Source: Hyphomicrobiales bacterium
Lineage (GTDB): Bacteria > Pseudomonadota > Alphaproteobacteria > Rhizobiales > Aestuariivirgaceae
Direction of reading: 5' to 3'
DNA length: 62,603 nt
Assembly: GCA_003151375.1 (NCBI GenBank)
Contig: PLXI01000234.1
Span: forward strand, 1-62,603
Shown: in pieces, positions 8,066-15,972 of the stretch
Position numbering within the stretch: position 1 is the first letter of the stretch
How the letters are laid out: every line of letters starts with the position of its first letter
The notes under the pieces: generated by a model
Told to the model about the DNA's origin: nothing
The model's input: only the letters and a program-made list of their open reading frames with translations
Database searches by the model: none
Position numbers and translations under genes: made by a program

Positions 8066-10415
8066 TCTAAAGCGGGTTATTTGCGTCCTTTTTGCGCTTG
8101 TTCTGGCACTTCTGCCAGATACGGCGCTGGCTCAAACCGCAGTTCTGCAAGGTGGCCCAACCACGCCCGGCCACATGCCGATGTATGCTGGCCAGCGTTC
8201 AACACAAGCCATCGTTCAGGATAGTGGTATTGCAGCAGGTGGACCACTAGGCTCCAACCCAACCGAACTTGGTTTAACCACTCGTAATCCAGCTGGAACC
8301 TATCCTGCGGTAAACGTTGGCACTGGGCCACTGTTCACCAATCTTTGCACTTACGATGCGGCAAAAAATAACCCTACGGGCTATCATTACCTTTGTCTTG
8401 GGCCCAACACTAACAATGGTGGCATGATTGCTTACGGTGCGGGCGGATCTGCCGCGCCACAGCCATTGTCATTTAATATCAACGGCACAAGTTATAATTT
8501 CCCATTTCTGGCTTCAGGCATTGTTGGCCCGAGCAGCAGCACGATCAATGATTTTGCATGTTGGAATAACATCACCGGCACGCTGTTGAAAGATTGTGGG
8601 CCGATTCCAATCACTGTTCCTTCACCGACAGCATCCACATTGGGTGGATTATTCAGCGGCATTGCGCCCGTTGGTTCATTTGTTACGGGTGTAAATACCT
8701 CTGGGGTTCTGCAATATGTCAGCCCGTTCGGCACCCCAAACACTTGGCCTGCGGTTCAAACTTTCTCAGCGACAAACATTTTCTCTCTCAATCCAGTCCT
8801 GAGCGCATGTAACGGCTATGTGTTCGGAAATAACGTGGCCTTGGCTGCATCGTGTTCTCCTACGATTCCATCCTCGGTATTTGCTGATGGCAACACGGGA
8901 ACTGGTTCAATTGTTCATGCAACCAATCCGACACTTAACAGCCTTATTGTTTCTGGCACGATCAACAAAGTCACCCTTACCCAACCAGCAACAGGCGCAA
9001 CTTTAACCATTTCTGACGGGAAAACTTTGACGGCCAATAACAGTTTGACTTTGGCTGGCAATGACGGAACCACGATGACCTTTCCAGTGGCATCGGACAC
9101 TGTTGCTGGTCTTTCCGCGACCCAAACCTTACTCAACAAAACCCTGACCACGCCAGTTCTGAATGGCATTCCGACAGGCACGGGAGTGTCAGCCGCAGCT
9201 ACTGCTTCCACATTGGATTTAAGAGATGCCAATGCCAATATCTCCGGCAATGCGTTTCTTTCTGGATATAACACCACAGTCACCGCAGCAGGCACCACCA
9301 CACTCACGGTTGCCAGCGCCGAATATCAATTCTTCACCGGCACCTCGACCCAGACCACGCTATTGCCAGTCGTTTCAACACTGGCACTTGGCCAACAATT
9401 TTGGATATTCAACAACTCCACTGGTGCTGTTCAGGTTCAATCATCTGGTGGAAATAACATCCTTTCGGTCGCCAATGGCAACCTTGGCATTTTCACCGTA
9501 ATATCGACCTCTGGCACCACTGCCGCGTCATGGAGCCAGACCTATGTTTCTTCTGGGGCAGGCACAGGCACCATCACCAGCCTCACCTGCGGAACTGGTT
9601 TGACGGGTGGCACTATTACCCTCTCCGGCACATGCGCGATTTCGACACCAATTTCAGTTAGCCTTGGTGGGTCTGGTGCAACGACCCTTGCTGCCAACAA
9701 TGTTCTATTGGGCAATGGCACATCCGCACTTCAAACCGTGGCACCAAGCACGAGCGGCAATGCACTCTACAGCAATGGCACGACATGGGTATCTGCTGCG
9801 CCTCCCGTTCCTCATTACACCGTTAAAACCTCCGGCACCACATACACAACGAATGCCAATACCAAATTTACAAAAGTAATTGCCATTGCTGGCGGCGGCG
9901 GTGGTGGTGGTTCGCAGGTCAATACGGCGGGCGGTGGTGGGGGCGCGGGTGATGTTTGCACCAAGACCTATACAACTTTAGTCGGCTCAACTGGCTACAC
10001 TTATGCGATTGGTGCAGCGGGCGGAGGAGGTGGCGGTGGCGCCGGTTCGAGTGGTGCTACTGGCGGGAACACCACTTTCACTGACGGCGTAACGCTAATG
10101 ACGGCGGCGGGGGGCGTTGGCGGGGCGCCTAATAACGGCGCTGGCGGCACTGGTGGCAGTGGCACAAATTGCGATTTTGATGTTCCCGGACAGAATGGTT
10201 CTCTTGGTATAGGATCAGGCACACAGGGCTTTAGCGGCAATGGAGGCTCGACGGCCTATGGTGGTGGCGGCTTTGGACGTATTTTACTGACGCTCACTGC
10301 CAACAGCAACGGCAATCCGGCCAAAAATTGGGGCGGGGCAGGCAGTGGCGGATATGATGATGCCCTCGGTGGTAATGGGTTCACCGGGGCCATTATTTTT
10401 GAAGAGTGGTATTAA
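8046..10415 (+). CDS. tail fibre/adhesin with Sec signal peptide and Gly-rich tip
   Basis: A 789-residue protein. Residues 1-29 form a signal peptide (basic N-region, long Leu/Val core, then A-L-A before Q-T). The N-terminal third (to about residue 230) is homologous to the next gene and contains Cys pairs (L-C-T-Y with Y-L-C; A-C-W-N with K-D-C). The middle has short repeated strands with S-A-N/N-S-L-T patterns. Residues about 585-789 carry runs of Gly (G6-G7) separated by short strands and end in I-I-F-E-E-W-Y, resembling the polyglycine-rich receptor-binding domains of phage adhesins such as gp38 types. Positions 8229-8350 are identical to 10590-10711 in the following gene. Likely host-receptor binding. 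Confidence 0.75.
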   Translation: MSRSVIDLKRVICVLFALVLALLPDTALAQTAVLQGGPTTPGHMPMYAGQRSTQAIVQDSGIAAGGPLGSNPTELGLTTRNPAGTYPAVNVGTGPLFTNLCTYDAAKNNPTGYHYLCLGPNTNNGGMIAYGAGGSAAPQPLSFNINGTSYNFPFLASGIVGPSSSTINDFACWNNITGTLLKDCGPIPITVPSPTASTLGGLFSGIAPVGSFVTGVNTSGVLQYVSPFGTPNTWPAVQTFSATNIFSLNPVLSACNGYVFGNNVALAASCSPTIPSSVFADGNTGTGSIVHATNPTLNSLIVSGTINKVTLTQPATGATLTISDGKTLTANNSLTLAGNDGTTMTFPVASDTVAGLSATQTLLNKTLTTPVLNGIPTGTGVSAAATASTLDLRDANANISGNAFLSGYNTTVTAAGTTTLTVASAEYQFFTGTSTQTTLLPVVSTLALGQQFWIFNNSTGAVQVQSSGGNNILSVANGNLGIFTVISTSGTTAASWSQTYVSSGAGTGTITSLTCGTGLTGGTITLSGTCAISTPISVSLGGSGATTLAANNVLLGNGTSALQTVAPSTSGNALYSNGTTWVSAAPPVPHYTVKTSGTTYTTNANTKFTKVIAIAGGGGGGGSQVNTAGGGGGAGDVCTKTYTTLVGSTGYTYAIGAAGGGGGGGAGSSGATGGNTTFTDGVTLMTAAGGVGGAPNNGAGGTGGSGTNCDFDVPGQNGSLGIGSGTQGFSGNGGSTAYGGGGFGRILLTLTANSNGNPAKNWGGAGSGGYDDALGGNGFTGAIIFEEWY
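8229..8350 (+). repeat. 122-bp perfect direct repeat, copy 1
   Basis: Every base from 8229 to 8350 matches 10590-10711. Flanking bases on both sides differ although the proteins are still related (for example the codons just upstream specify the same residues with different third bases). This points to recent gene conversion or recombination between the two fibre genes rather than ordinary divergence from a duplication. Confidence 0.95.
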
Positions 10416-10418
10416 GTC

Positions 10419-13400
10419 ATGATGAATAAATTGCGTACGAATTTTGCACGCCTGTTTGTGGTGGTTTGCTTCCTGCTGCCAAGCATGGCCTTGGGTCAGA
10501 CTGTGCTCCAAGGTGGTCCTACAACACCATATCACATGCCGATGTATGCTGCTGGCCAAGGTTCTCAGGCCATCATTCAAGACAGCGGCATTGCAGCAGG
10601 TGGACCACTAGGCTCCAACCCAACCGAACTTGGTTTAACCACTCGTAATCCAGCTGGAACCTATCCTGCGGTAAACGTTGGCACTGGGCCACTGTTCACC
10701 AATCTTTGCACCTATGATGCACCGACGAGCAATCCAACTGGTGATCATTTTCTCTGTTTTGGGCCCAATTCCAACGGCGGCGGGTTAATTGCTTATGGGG
10801 CAGAAGGTGGTGCACCTGCACTGCCTCTTGTCTTTAATGTCAATGGCACAAGTTACACGTTCCCATTCTTATCCTCCGGTGTCATCGGCCCCAACACAAG
10901 TGTCGTAAATGATTTTGCTTGCTGGAACAATACTTCAGGAACTTTGCTAAAAGACTGTGGTCCGATTGTCGTTACAGTTCCTGTCCCAACCGCATCAACG
11001 CTCGGTGGCCTATTCAGCGGGAACGCTTCTGCGGGCAGTTTTGTCACAGGGGTGAACACCTCTGGTGTATTGCAATATACTAATTTACTTGGGGTTTCCA
11101 ATAACTGGTCAGCAACACAGACATTTGCCGCGCCGCCAATATTTTCCTCCCTCACTGGCTTTCTCTATGGTAATGGTGCGGGCGCTATAACAGCAAACCC
11201 CTATGTCCCGCAGGACACAGCCACACTTGATCTCGATGTGTCAAAAATCCCCGGTGTGGACATAACCGGAGCCACAGATAGCACTGCCGGGATCAATACC
11301 GCTCTCACCACCGCACTTGCCTCAAATCGCACGCTATATTTTCCATGTGGCATATATGTCGTTAGTGGCAGTGGCACAGAAGTTTTCCTTGTCACAAACA
11401 AGGCGCTCAACCTTCGGGGGGCAAACAATAATTGCACCTATTTTAATACCAGTGGCGTCGGCGCAACCACCACGGTTTGGCATCAGGTTTTGGCCGGCGC
11501 AATTACTGGCACATCAATTCAAAATATCTCAATAAATGTTGGTGGCGGGCAAAACTTTTATAAATTAGATGGTGGAGCAACAGGGTATATCCAGCATCTT
11601 ACCATCCATGATTTTATAGGTGGAACATCGTTTACAGGCCCTGTTGTTTCTCTTAATGCTACAGCGGGGAACACTAGCGGGGCAATCGCTTATTCGACAA
11701 TTTATAACAACATTTTCAACTCTCTTTACTGCGCCTATTGTGGGGATGGTGTTGCCATTGACCATAACACATTTGGCGGGGCATTGCCTGGTATTGAGAT
11801 GAGTTTTGTTTCTGGCGCTGCTGGGGCCTCAATCACAAAAAACATAATTGTAAATAGTGGTGGCCAATTAATCCTGCACAATGGTGTGGGCATTACTATT
11901 TTGCACAATGAATTTGAGGCGGCTTTCGCAGACACCAGCCCACACAACGCGATCATTGACTTGCAGGGTGATATTTCACAAATCTTAGGTGCTGATTTCA
12001 AGGACAACTCGGTGAGTGTTTTGCTGGCCGCTGGAACTCCTGGGCCTGATGCTGTTCGCATTGATAACGTAGATAACTTCCACGTTGCTGGCGGCAGAAT
12101 ATCGTTATATCAAGGGGTTGGATTAACATACCACATTCGCAACACAGCATCATCTACCAACACTAATATAGCTCAGACTGATATACGCTTTGAAACAATA
12201 GTTGGTAGCGGTAGCGCCATGCGGATGTTTAATGCAGGCGGCTATAATTCAGTATGCTCCCCAAGCTTTTCTGCCCCTAGCACCTCAACAGTTTTGCATG
12301 GCAATGCGACATTAGGCTGCGGCGCGTTTGGCGCGGTAGCATTAACCGACATGGCTACGGAAGCAGCGAACAGCATTCTAGGCAATAATACTGGTTCACC
12401 TGCAACACCTGTTGCCTTAACCGTGGCACAAGTCAAAACTTTGCTGGCCATTGTTCGCGCCGACATAACTGATTGGGGCACAGGCGTTCAAACAGCACTT
12501 GGAATAAATGTAGGTACAGCAGGCGCAGTTGTCGTTAACGGCGGGGCTCTCGGCACACCATCCAGCGGCACGGGCACAAACCTGACTGGCATTCCAACGA
12601 CAGGTCTAACAGGCATTTTACAGGCAGCGCAATTTCCCGCGTTGACTGGTGATGCCACAACGACTGCTGGATCGCTTGCCACAACTGTTGGCAAAATTGG
12701 TGGAAAAGCTGTCACGCTTGGCGGTGCATTAACTTTCTCAGGAGCGTTTGGGACAACACTTACTGTCGTTGGAACCACTGCGCTCACGTTGCCCACATCT
12801 GGCACACTTGCAATCCTCGGCAGCAACACGTTCACAGGGGCGCAGATTAACTCAACTAATGGTGCGGCCTCGGCCCCGCCAATGGCATTGACCGGAACGA
12901 TCTTCGCTGGTGGTTCAAGCACGACAACCAAACCACAACTTTTGGTCGAGCCAGCAGGAACAACTTCGACAGGATGGAGTGTGGCAGGAACACTGCTGGG
13001 CCTAAACGCGCCTAGTGGGTTCACCGGAAATCTTCTTGACTTACAGTTGGCGGGTGTTTCTCAGACGTATGTCACCAGCGCAGGACTTTTGGTGGCCAAC
13101 ACCTTATTCTCTACCGGGGCTGTTTCGGCAACAGGGTCTGTTTTCTCTGGCTCAAATTTTGTTGGTCAAGCCGATGCTTCTGGTATTTACCTTGGGGCCG
13201 CATCCGATCTAATACTGGTACGGGCCGGAGCGGCTAATCTTAGATTGGGTTCCTATGATGCGGCGGCTCCTGTCGCCCAAACGTTCTCTGTGCAAAGTGT
13301 AGTGACCGGAACCACAAATACGGCAGGCCAGAATTTAACCATTTTAGGCTCTGTGTCCACGGGTTCTGGTGTGTCTGGTGATATTATTATCAAGACTGGT

Positions 13401-13673
13401 GGCACGGGAGCTGGAGCAACGGCTCAAAACTCGCAGGTAACTGCGGCCACGATAAAAGGCGCAACACAACAGGCAATTTTTGCAGGGTCGGTTAAAACTC
13501 TTGTAACCGTTGTGGGAAGCCTTCCATCAGCTTCAACAGCAGGCGCAGGTTCGCGGGCTTTTGTCACTGACGGAAGCACGACAGTTATTCTCGGTCTCGG
13601 ACTTACTGTTGCTGGTGGCGGTGCAAACAAAGTTCCTGTATATTCAGATGGCACAAATTGGATAGTCGGGTGA
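10419..13673 (+). CDS. tailspike-like fibre with Sec signal peptide and beta-helix region
   Basis: A 1084-residue protein. Residues 1-27 are a signal peptide ending in A-L-G before Q-T; if the ATG at 10422 is used instead, only one residue is lost. Residues to about 225 are homologous to the preceding fibre. Around residues 270-590 the segment D-I-T-G-A-T-D-S-T-A-G-I-N-T-A followed by L-Y-F-P-C-G-I-Y matches the start of pectate-lyase-type right-handed beta-helices found in tailspikes, followed by beta-helix rungs with N-N-I/I-T-K-N repeats. The C-terminal 450 residues are Gly/Thr/Ala-rich fibre repeats (for example the A-A-N-S-I-L-G-N-N-T-G linker). Possible polysaccharide binding or cleavage; catalytic residues cannot be fixed by eye. 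Confidence 0.75.
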   Translation: MMNKLRTNFARLFVVVCFLLPSMALGQTVLQGGPTTPYHMPMYAAGQGSQAIIQDSGIAAGGPLGSNPTELGLTTRNPAGTYPAVNVGTGPLFTNLCTYDAPTSNPTGDHFLCFGPNSNGGGLIAYGAEGGAPALPLVFNVNGTSYTFPFLSSGVIGPNTSVVNDFACWNNTSGTLLKDCGPIVVTVPVPTASTLGGLFSGNASAGSFVTGVNTSGVLQYTNLLGVSNNWSATQTFAAPPIFSSLTGFLYGNGAGAITANPYVPQDTATLDLDVSKIPGVDITGATDSTAGINTALTTALASNRTLYFPCGIYVVSGSGTEVFLVTNKALNLRGANNNCTYFNTSGVGATTTVWHQVLAGAITGTSIQNISINVGGGQNFYKLDGGATGYIQHLTIHDFIGGTSFTGPVVSLNATAGNTSGAIAYSTIYNNIFNSLYCAYCGDGVAIDHNTFGGALPGIEMSFVSGAAGASITKNIIVNSGGQLILHNGVGITILHNEFEAAFADTSPHNAIIDLQGDISQILGADFKDNSVSVLLAAGTPGPDAVRIDNVDNFHVAGGRISLYQGVGLTYHIRNTASSTNTNIAQTDIRFETIVGSGSAMRMFNAGGYNSVCSPSFSAPSTSTVLHGNATLGCGAFGAVALTDMATEAANSILGNNTGSPATPVALTVAQVKTLLAIVRADITDWGTGVQTALGINVGTAGAVVVNGGALGTPSSGTGTNLTGIPTTGLTGILQAAQFPALTGDATTTAGSLATTVGKIGGKAVTLGGALTFSGAFGTTLTVVGTTALTLPTSGTLAILGSNTFTGAQINSTNGAASAPPMALTGTIFAGGSSTTTKPQLLVEPAGTTSTGWSVAGTLLGLNAPSGFTGNLLDLQLAGVSQTYVTSAGLLVANTLFSTGAVSATGSVFSGSNFVGQADASGIYLGAASDLILVRAGAANLRLGSYDAAAPVAQTFSVQSVVTGTTNTAGQNLTILGSVSTGSGVSGDIIIKTGGTGAGATAQNSQVTAATIKGATQQAIFAGSVKTLVTVVGSLPSASTAGAGSRAFVTDGSTTVILGLGLTVAGGGANKVPVYSDGTNWIVG
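10590..10711 (+). repeat. 122-bp perfect direct repeat, copy 2
   Basis: Identical to 8229-8350 in the preceding fibre gene and in the same reading frame. The shared block covers the conserved collar segment after the signal peptide, so recombination here would swap fibre tips while keeping the collar. Confidence 0.95.
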
Positions 13674-13710
13674 CAAGAAAAACACGCTATTCAACCAAAC
13701 GGAGAAACTA

Positions 13711-13869
13711 ATGGAAAATAAACAAATCATTTTAGCAATGACGGCAGCGTTTCGTTTCATCAACCCTGCGGATTTGCCGACTACGGTAGTCTTTGCTTCG
13801 CCAAGCCAAGGCACAGGAACGTCTACGGCGCTTGATATATCAGGTGTAGCTCAGGTTCATTCAAACTAA
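13711..13869 (+). CDS. small protein of 52 residues, unknown function
   Basis: A short frame with start ATG 13711, ribosome binding site GGAG (13701-13704), and stop TAA 13867-13869. It fills the gap between the tailspike gene and the first tail tubular gene. The N-terminal half is mildly hydrophobic with no clear membrane segment; the C-terminal half is Ser/Thr/Gly-rich. It may be a small virion protein. Support comes from the ribosome binding site and exact fit into the gap. Confidence 0.55.
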   Translation: MENKQIILAMTAAFRFINPADLPTTVVFASPSQGTGTSTALDISGVAQVHSN

Positions 13870-13900
13870 CATAGCAATAGGGAACTGGAACTAGGGAAAA

Positions 13901-14470
13901 ATGGCAGATACGTCAACTTCGGTCGTCAACCAAGCCCTGCAATTGATTGGCAACAATCAACCTGCTGTAACTGGAGTTGCGCCAACATTTGACAATTCAC
14001 CGGCGGGCATTGCGGCATCTTCTCTTTATGCTCTGACCGTTGCTACAGTTGGGCGTCAGTTTGGATGGGATTTTGCCCGCACCAGTTTTGCTTTGGTTCT
14101 GTCTGGCAATGTTGCCCCGTTCCCGTGGGCATTTGAATATCTCTATCCCAGCAATGGCATTCAGGTCTGGCAACTCATTCCATCAACGCTGGCTGATGCA
14201 AACAATCCGTTGCCGGTCAACTGGTCAGTGGGCAACACACAGGTAAACGGCGTTCAGAAAAAAGTAGTGTGGAGCAACCAAGCCAATGCCGTGGCCGTTT
14301 ATAACAACAGTCCGACTGAGGCCACTTGGGATCCAATCTTCCAGCAGGCCGTGGTGCGCTTGCTTGCCAGTGGACTTGCTATGGCACTTGCTGGTAAGCC
14401 TGACGTCGCAACAACAATGCTGGACACCGGTGGTGGCTTTGCATCTTCGGGTGAGAAACGAGATAGCTGA
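13901..14470 (+). CDS. tail tubular protein A-like (copy 1)
   Basis: A 189-residue protein with the signature of T7 gp11-type tail tubular/adaptor proteins: an N-terminal V-V-N-Q-A-L-x-L-I-G segment, a helix before W-D-F-A-R, a central F-E-Y-L-Y-P strand, and a late A-V-V-R-L-L-A-S-G-L-A helix. In podophages a ring of this protein joins the portal to the tail nozzle. It is the first of three consecutive genes with the same architecture (13901, 14473, 15091). Confidence 0.78.
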   Translation: MADTSTSVVNQALQLIGNNQPAVTGVAPTFDNSPAGIAASSLYALTVATVGRQFGWDFARTSFALVLSGNVAPFPWAFEYLYPSNGIQVWQLIPSTLADANNPLPVNWSVGNTQVNGVQKKVVWSNQANAVAVYNNSPTEATWDPIFQQAVVRLLASGLAMALAGKPDVATTMLDTGGGFASSGEKRDS

Positions 14471-14472
14471 AA

Positions 14473-15087
14473 ATGCCATTGAGCGTAAGTTCACCAGAAA
14501 ATGTAATAAACCTCGCCTTGGTGCGGATCGGCTTTAAAGGGCGGGTCAATTCGATCTATGAAGGTTCTGAAGCATCAAAGCTGGCCTTGGATATTTACAG
14601 CCAGACTCGCGATGAATTGCTGCGTCAATCGGACTGGGGATTTGCCGAACGCAACGTCCCCTTGACCTTGCAGAAGCAGGCCCCGGCCGGCGGATATATC
14701 CCGCCACTTTATTGGACATCAATTTATCCGGCTCTGCCATGGTTTTTCCAATATGGCTACCCGCAGGATTGCCTGAAAATCAGGGCGCTCAAGCCGACAC
14801 CGCTTTTCATCCCAAACTTTGACCCTCAGACCAATGTGTTCACGGTCGCCAATGACAATTCATTCACGCCAGCGCAGAAGGTCATTTTGTGTAATGTGCC
14901 ACTCGCCATTCTGACCTATACCGCGCAAGTGACTGATATGACGACTTGGGAAGCAGATTTTGTGGAAACCTTTGTTTCATCCATTGCCAGACGTTTAGCC
15001 CCAAGCCTCGTTGGTCTTGATACTGCTAAATTGGAGGCCTCCGATGAAGCCGCGGCCAAAGCGCAAGCTGAAATGGAACAGGGGTGA
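14473..15087 (+). CDS. tail tubular protein A-like (copy 2)
   Basis: A 204-residue relative of the preceding protein. It shows V-I-N-L-A-L-V-R-I-G-F near the N-terminus, then S-D-W-G-F-A-E-R in place of the W-D-F-A-R motif, a Y-G-Y-P-Q-D-C-L-K-I-R strand, and F-V-S-S-I-A-R-R-L-A in the C-terminal helix. It starts two bases after the previous stop. It probably belongs to the head-tail adaptor ring or a second ring of the connector. Confidence 0.78.
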   Translation: MPLSVSSPENVINLALVRIGFKGRVNSIYEGSEASKLALDIYSQTRDELLRQSDWGFAERNVPLTLQKQAPAGGYIPPLYWTSIYPALPWFFQYGYPQDCLKIRALKPTPLFIPNFDPQTNVFTVANDNSFTPAQKVILCNVPLAILTYTAQVTDMTTWEADFVETFVSSIARRLAPSLVGLDTAKLEASDEAAAKAQAEMEQG

Positions 15088-15090
15088 TCT

Positions 15091-15969
15091 ATGGCCAATT
15101 TACCAACCGATGTGGCCAATCAAGCTTTAGATGCCGCCGGGATCGACATGACTTTAGGCGATATCGAAGAAGGCACCAGAGAGGCGCAAGTCATACTCAG
15201 GGCCTATCGCAACTGTCTCATGCAATTGCTGCGCGCGGCGCATTGGGACTTTGCCCGTAAAACTGCTCCATTGCTTCTGCTCGGTGATGCCACAGGCAAT
15301 ACGCCGAATGCGGGAACCTTAGTCGCTACACCATGGATTTATTGCTACGAATATCCAACCGATTGCATGAAGGTGCGGTTCTTGCCGTGGAACCAGCAAA
15401 CATCTGGTTCAGGCATACCAATGGGAAACATTCAACTTGGCCCGGCACCACTGTTGACCAATATCGGCAATGATAATGGGATTGGACAAAGAATGCGGGC
15501 CGCCCGCTTTGTGGTGGCGACCGATTATAATTATCCGCCCGCCCCAGGCCAGATCACTTGGGAAGTGCAGGGCGTGAGCCCCGTTAGTCGCACCGTGATC
15601 TTGTCCAATGTGCCAAGCGCTCAATTGGTTTATACGGCCCTGATCCTTTATCCTAGCGTGTGGGATTCATTGTTCCGCGCGGCCTTGGTGGCCTATCTCG
15701 CCAGCGAAATTGCGCTGCCATTAAGCAAGGACAAAAAGTTCGGCCTTGAAATGCGCAGAGAGCAAATTGATTTGGCCAAAGCTAAAATCATTGAGGCCAG
15801 AATAGCAGACGGGAATGAAGGGACTTACAGCACCGACCACACACCAGACTGGATGCGCACACGCAATTCTGGCTTCGGCCGCTCTGGTGCATGGGATAAT
15901 GGACAGGGCCTAGGTGTTTTGGGCTATGGCTATGACAGTCTGAATTTTGGCGATGGTTCGAGTTATTGA
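15091..15969 (+). CDS. tail tubular protein A-like (copy 3, longer)
   Basis: A 292-residue member of the same set: D-V-A-N-Q-A-L-D-A-A-G-I near the N-terminus, A-H-W-D-F-A-R-K, and the Y-E-Y-P-T-D-C-M-K-V-R strand equivalent to that of copy 2. It carries a longer central insertion (residues 110-150) and a C-terminal Gly/Asn/Tyr-rich tail of about 60 residues. A ribosome binding site (AACAGGGG) lies inside the previous gene. Being longest and last before the nozzle gene, it may contact the nozzle. Confidence 0.78.
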   Translation: MANLPTDVANQALDAAGIDMTLGDIEEGTREAQVILRAYRNCLMQLLRAAHWDFARKTAPLLLLGDATGNTPNAGTLVATPWIYCYEYPTDCMKVRFLPWNQQTSGSGIPMGNIQLGPAPLLTNIGNDNGIGQRMRAARFVVATDYNYPPAPGQITWEVQGVSPVSRTVILSNVPSAQLVYTALILYPSVWDSLFRAALVAYLASEIALPLSKDKKFGLEMRREQIDLAKAKIIEARIADGNEGTYSTDHTPDWMRTRNSGFGRSGAWDNGQGLGVLGYGYDSLNFGDGSSY

Positions 15970-15972
15970 GCC

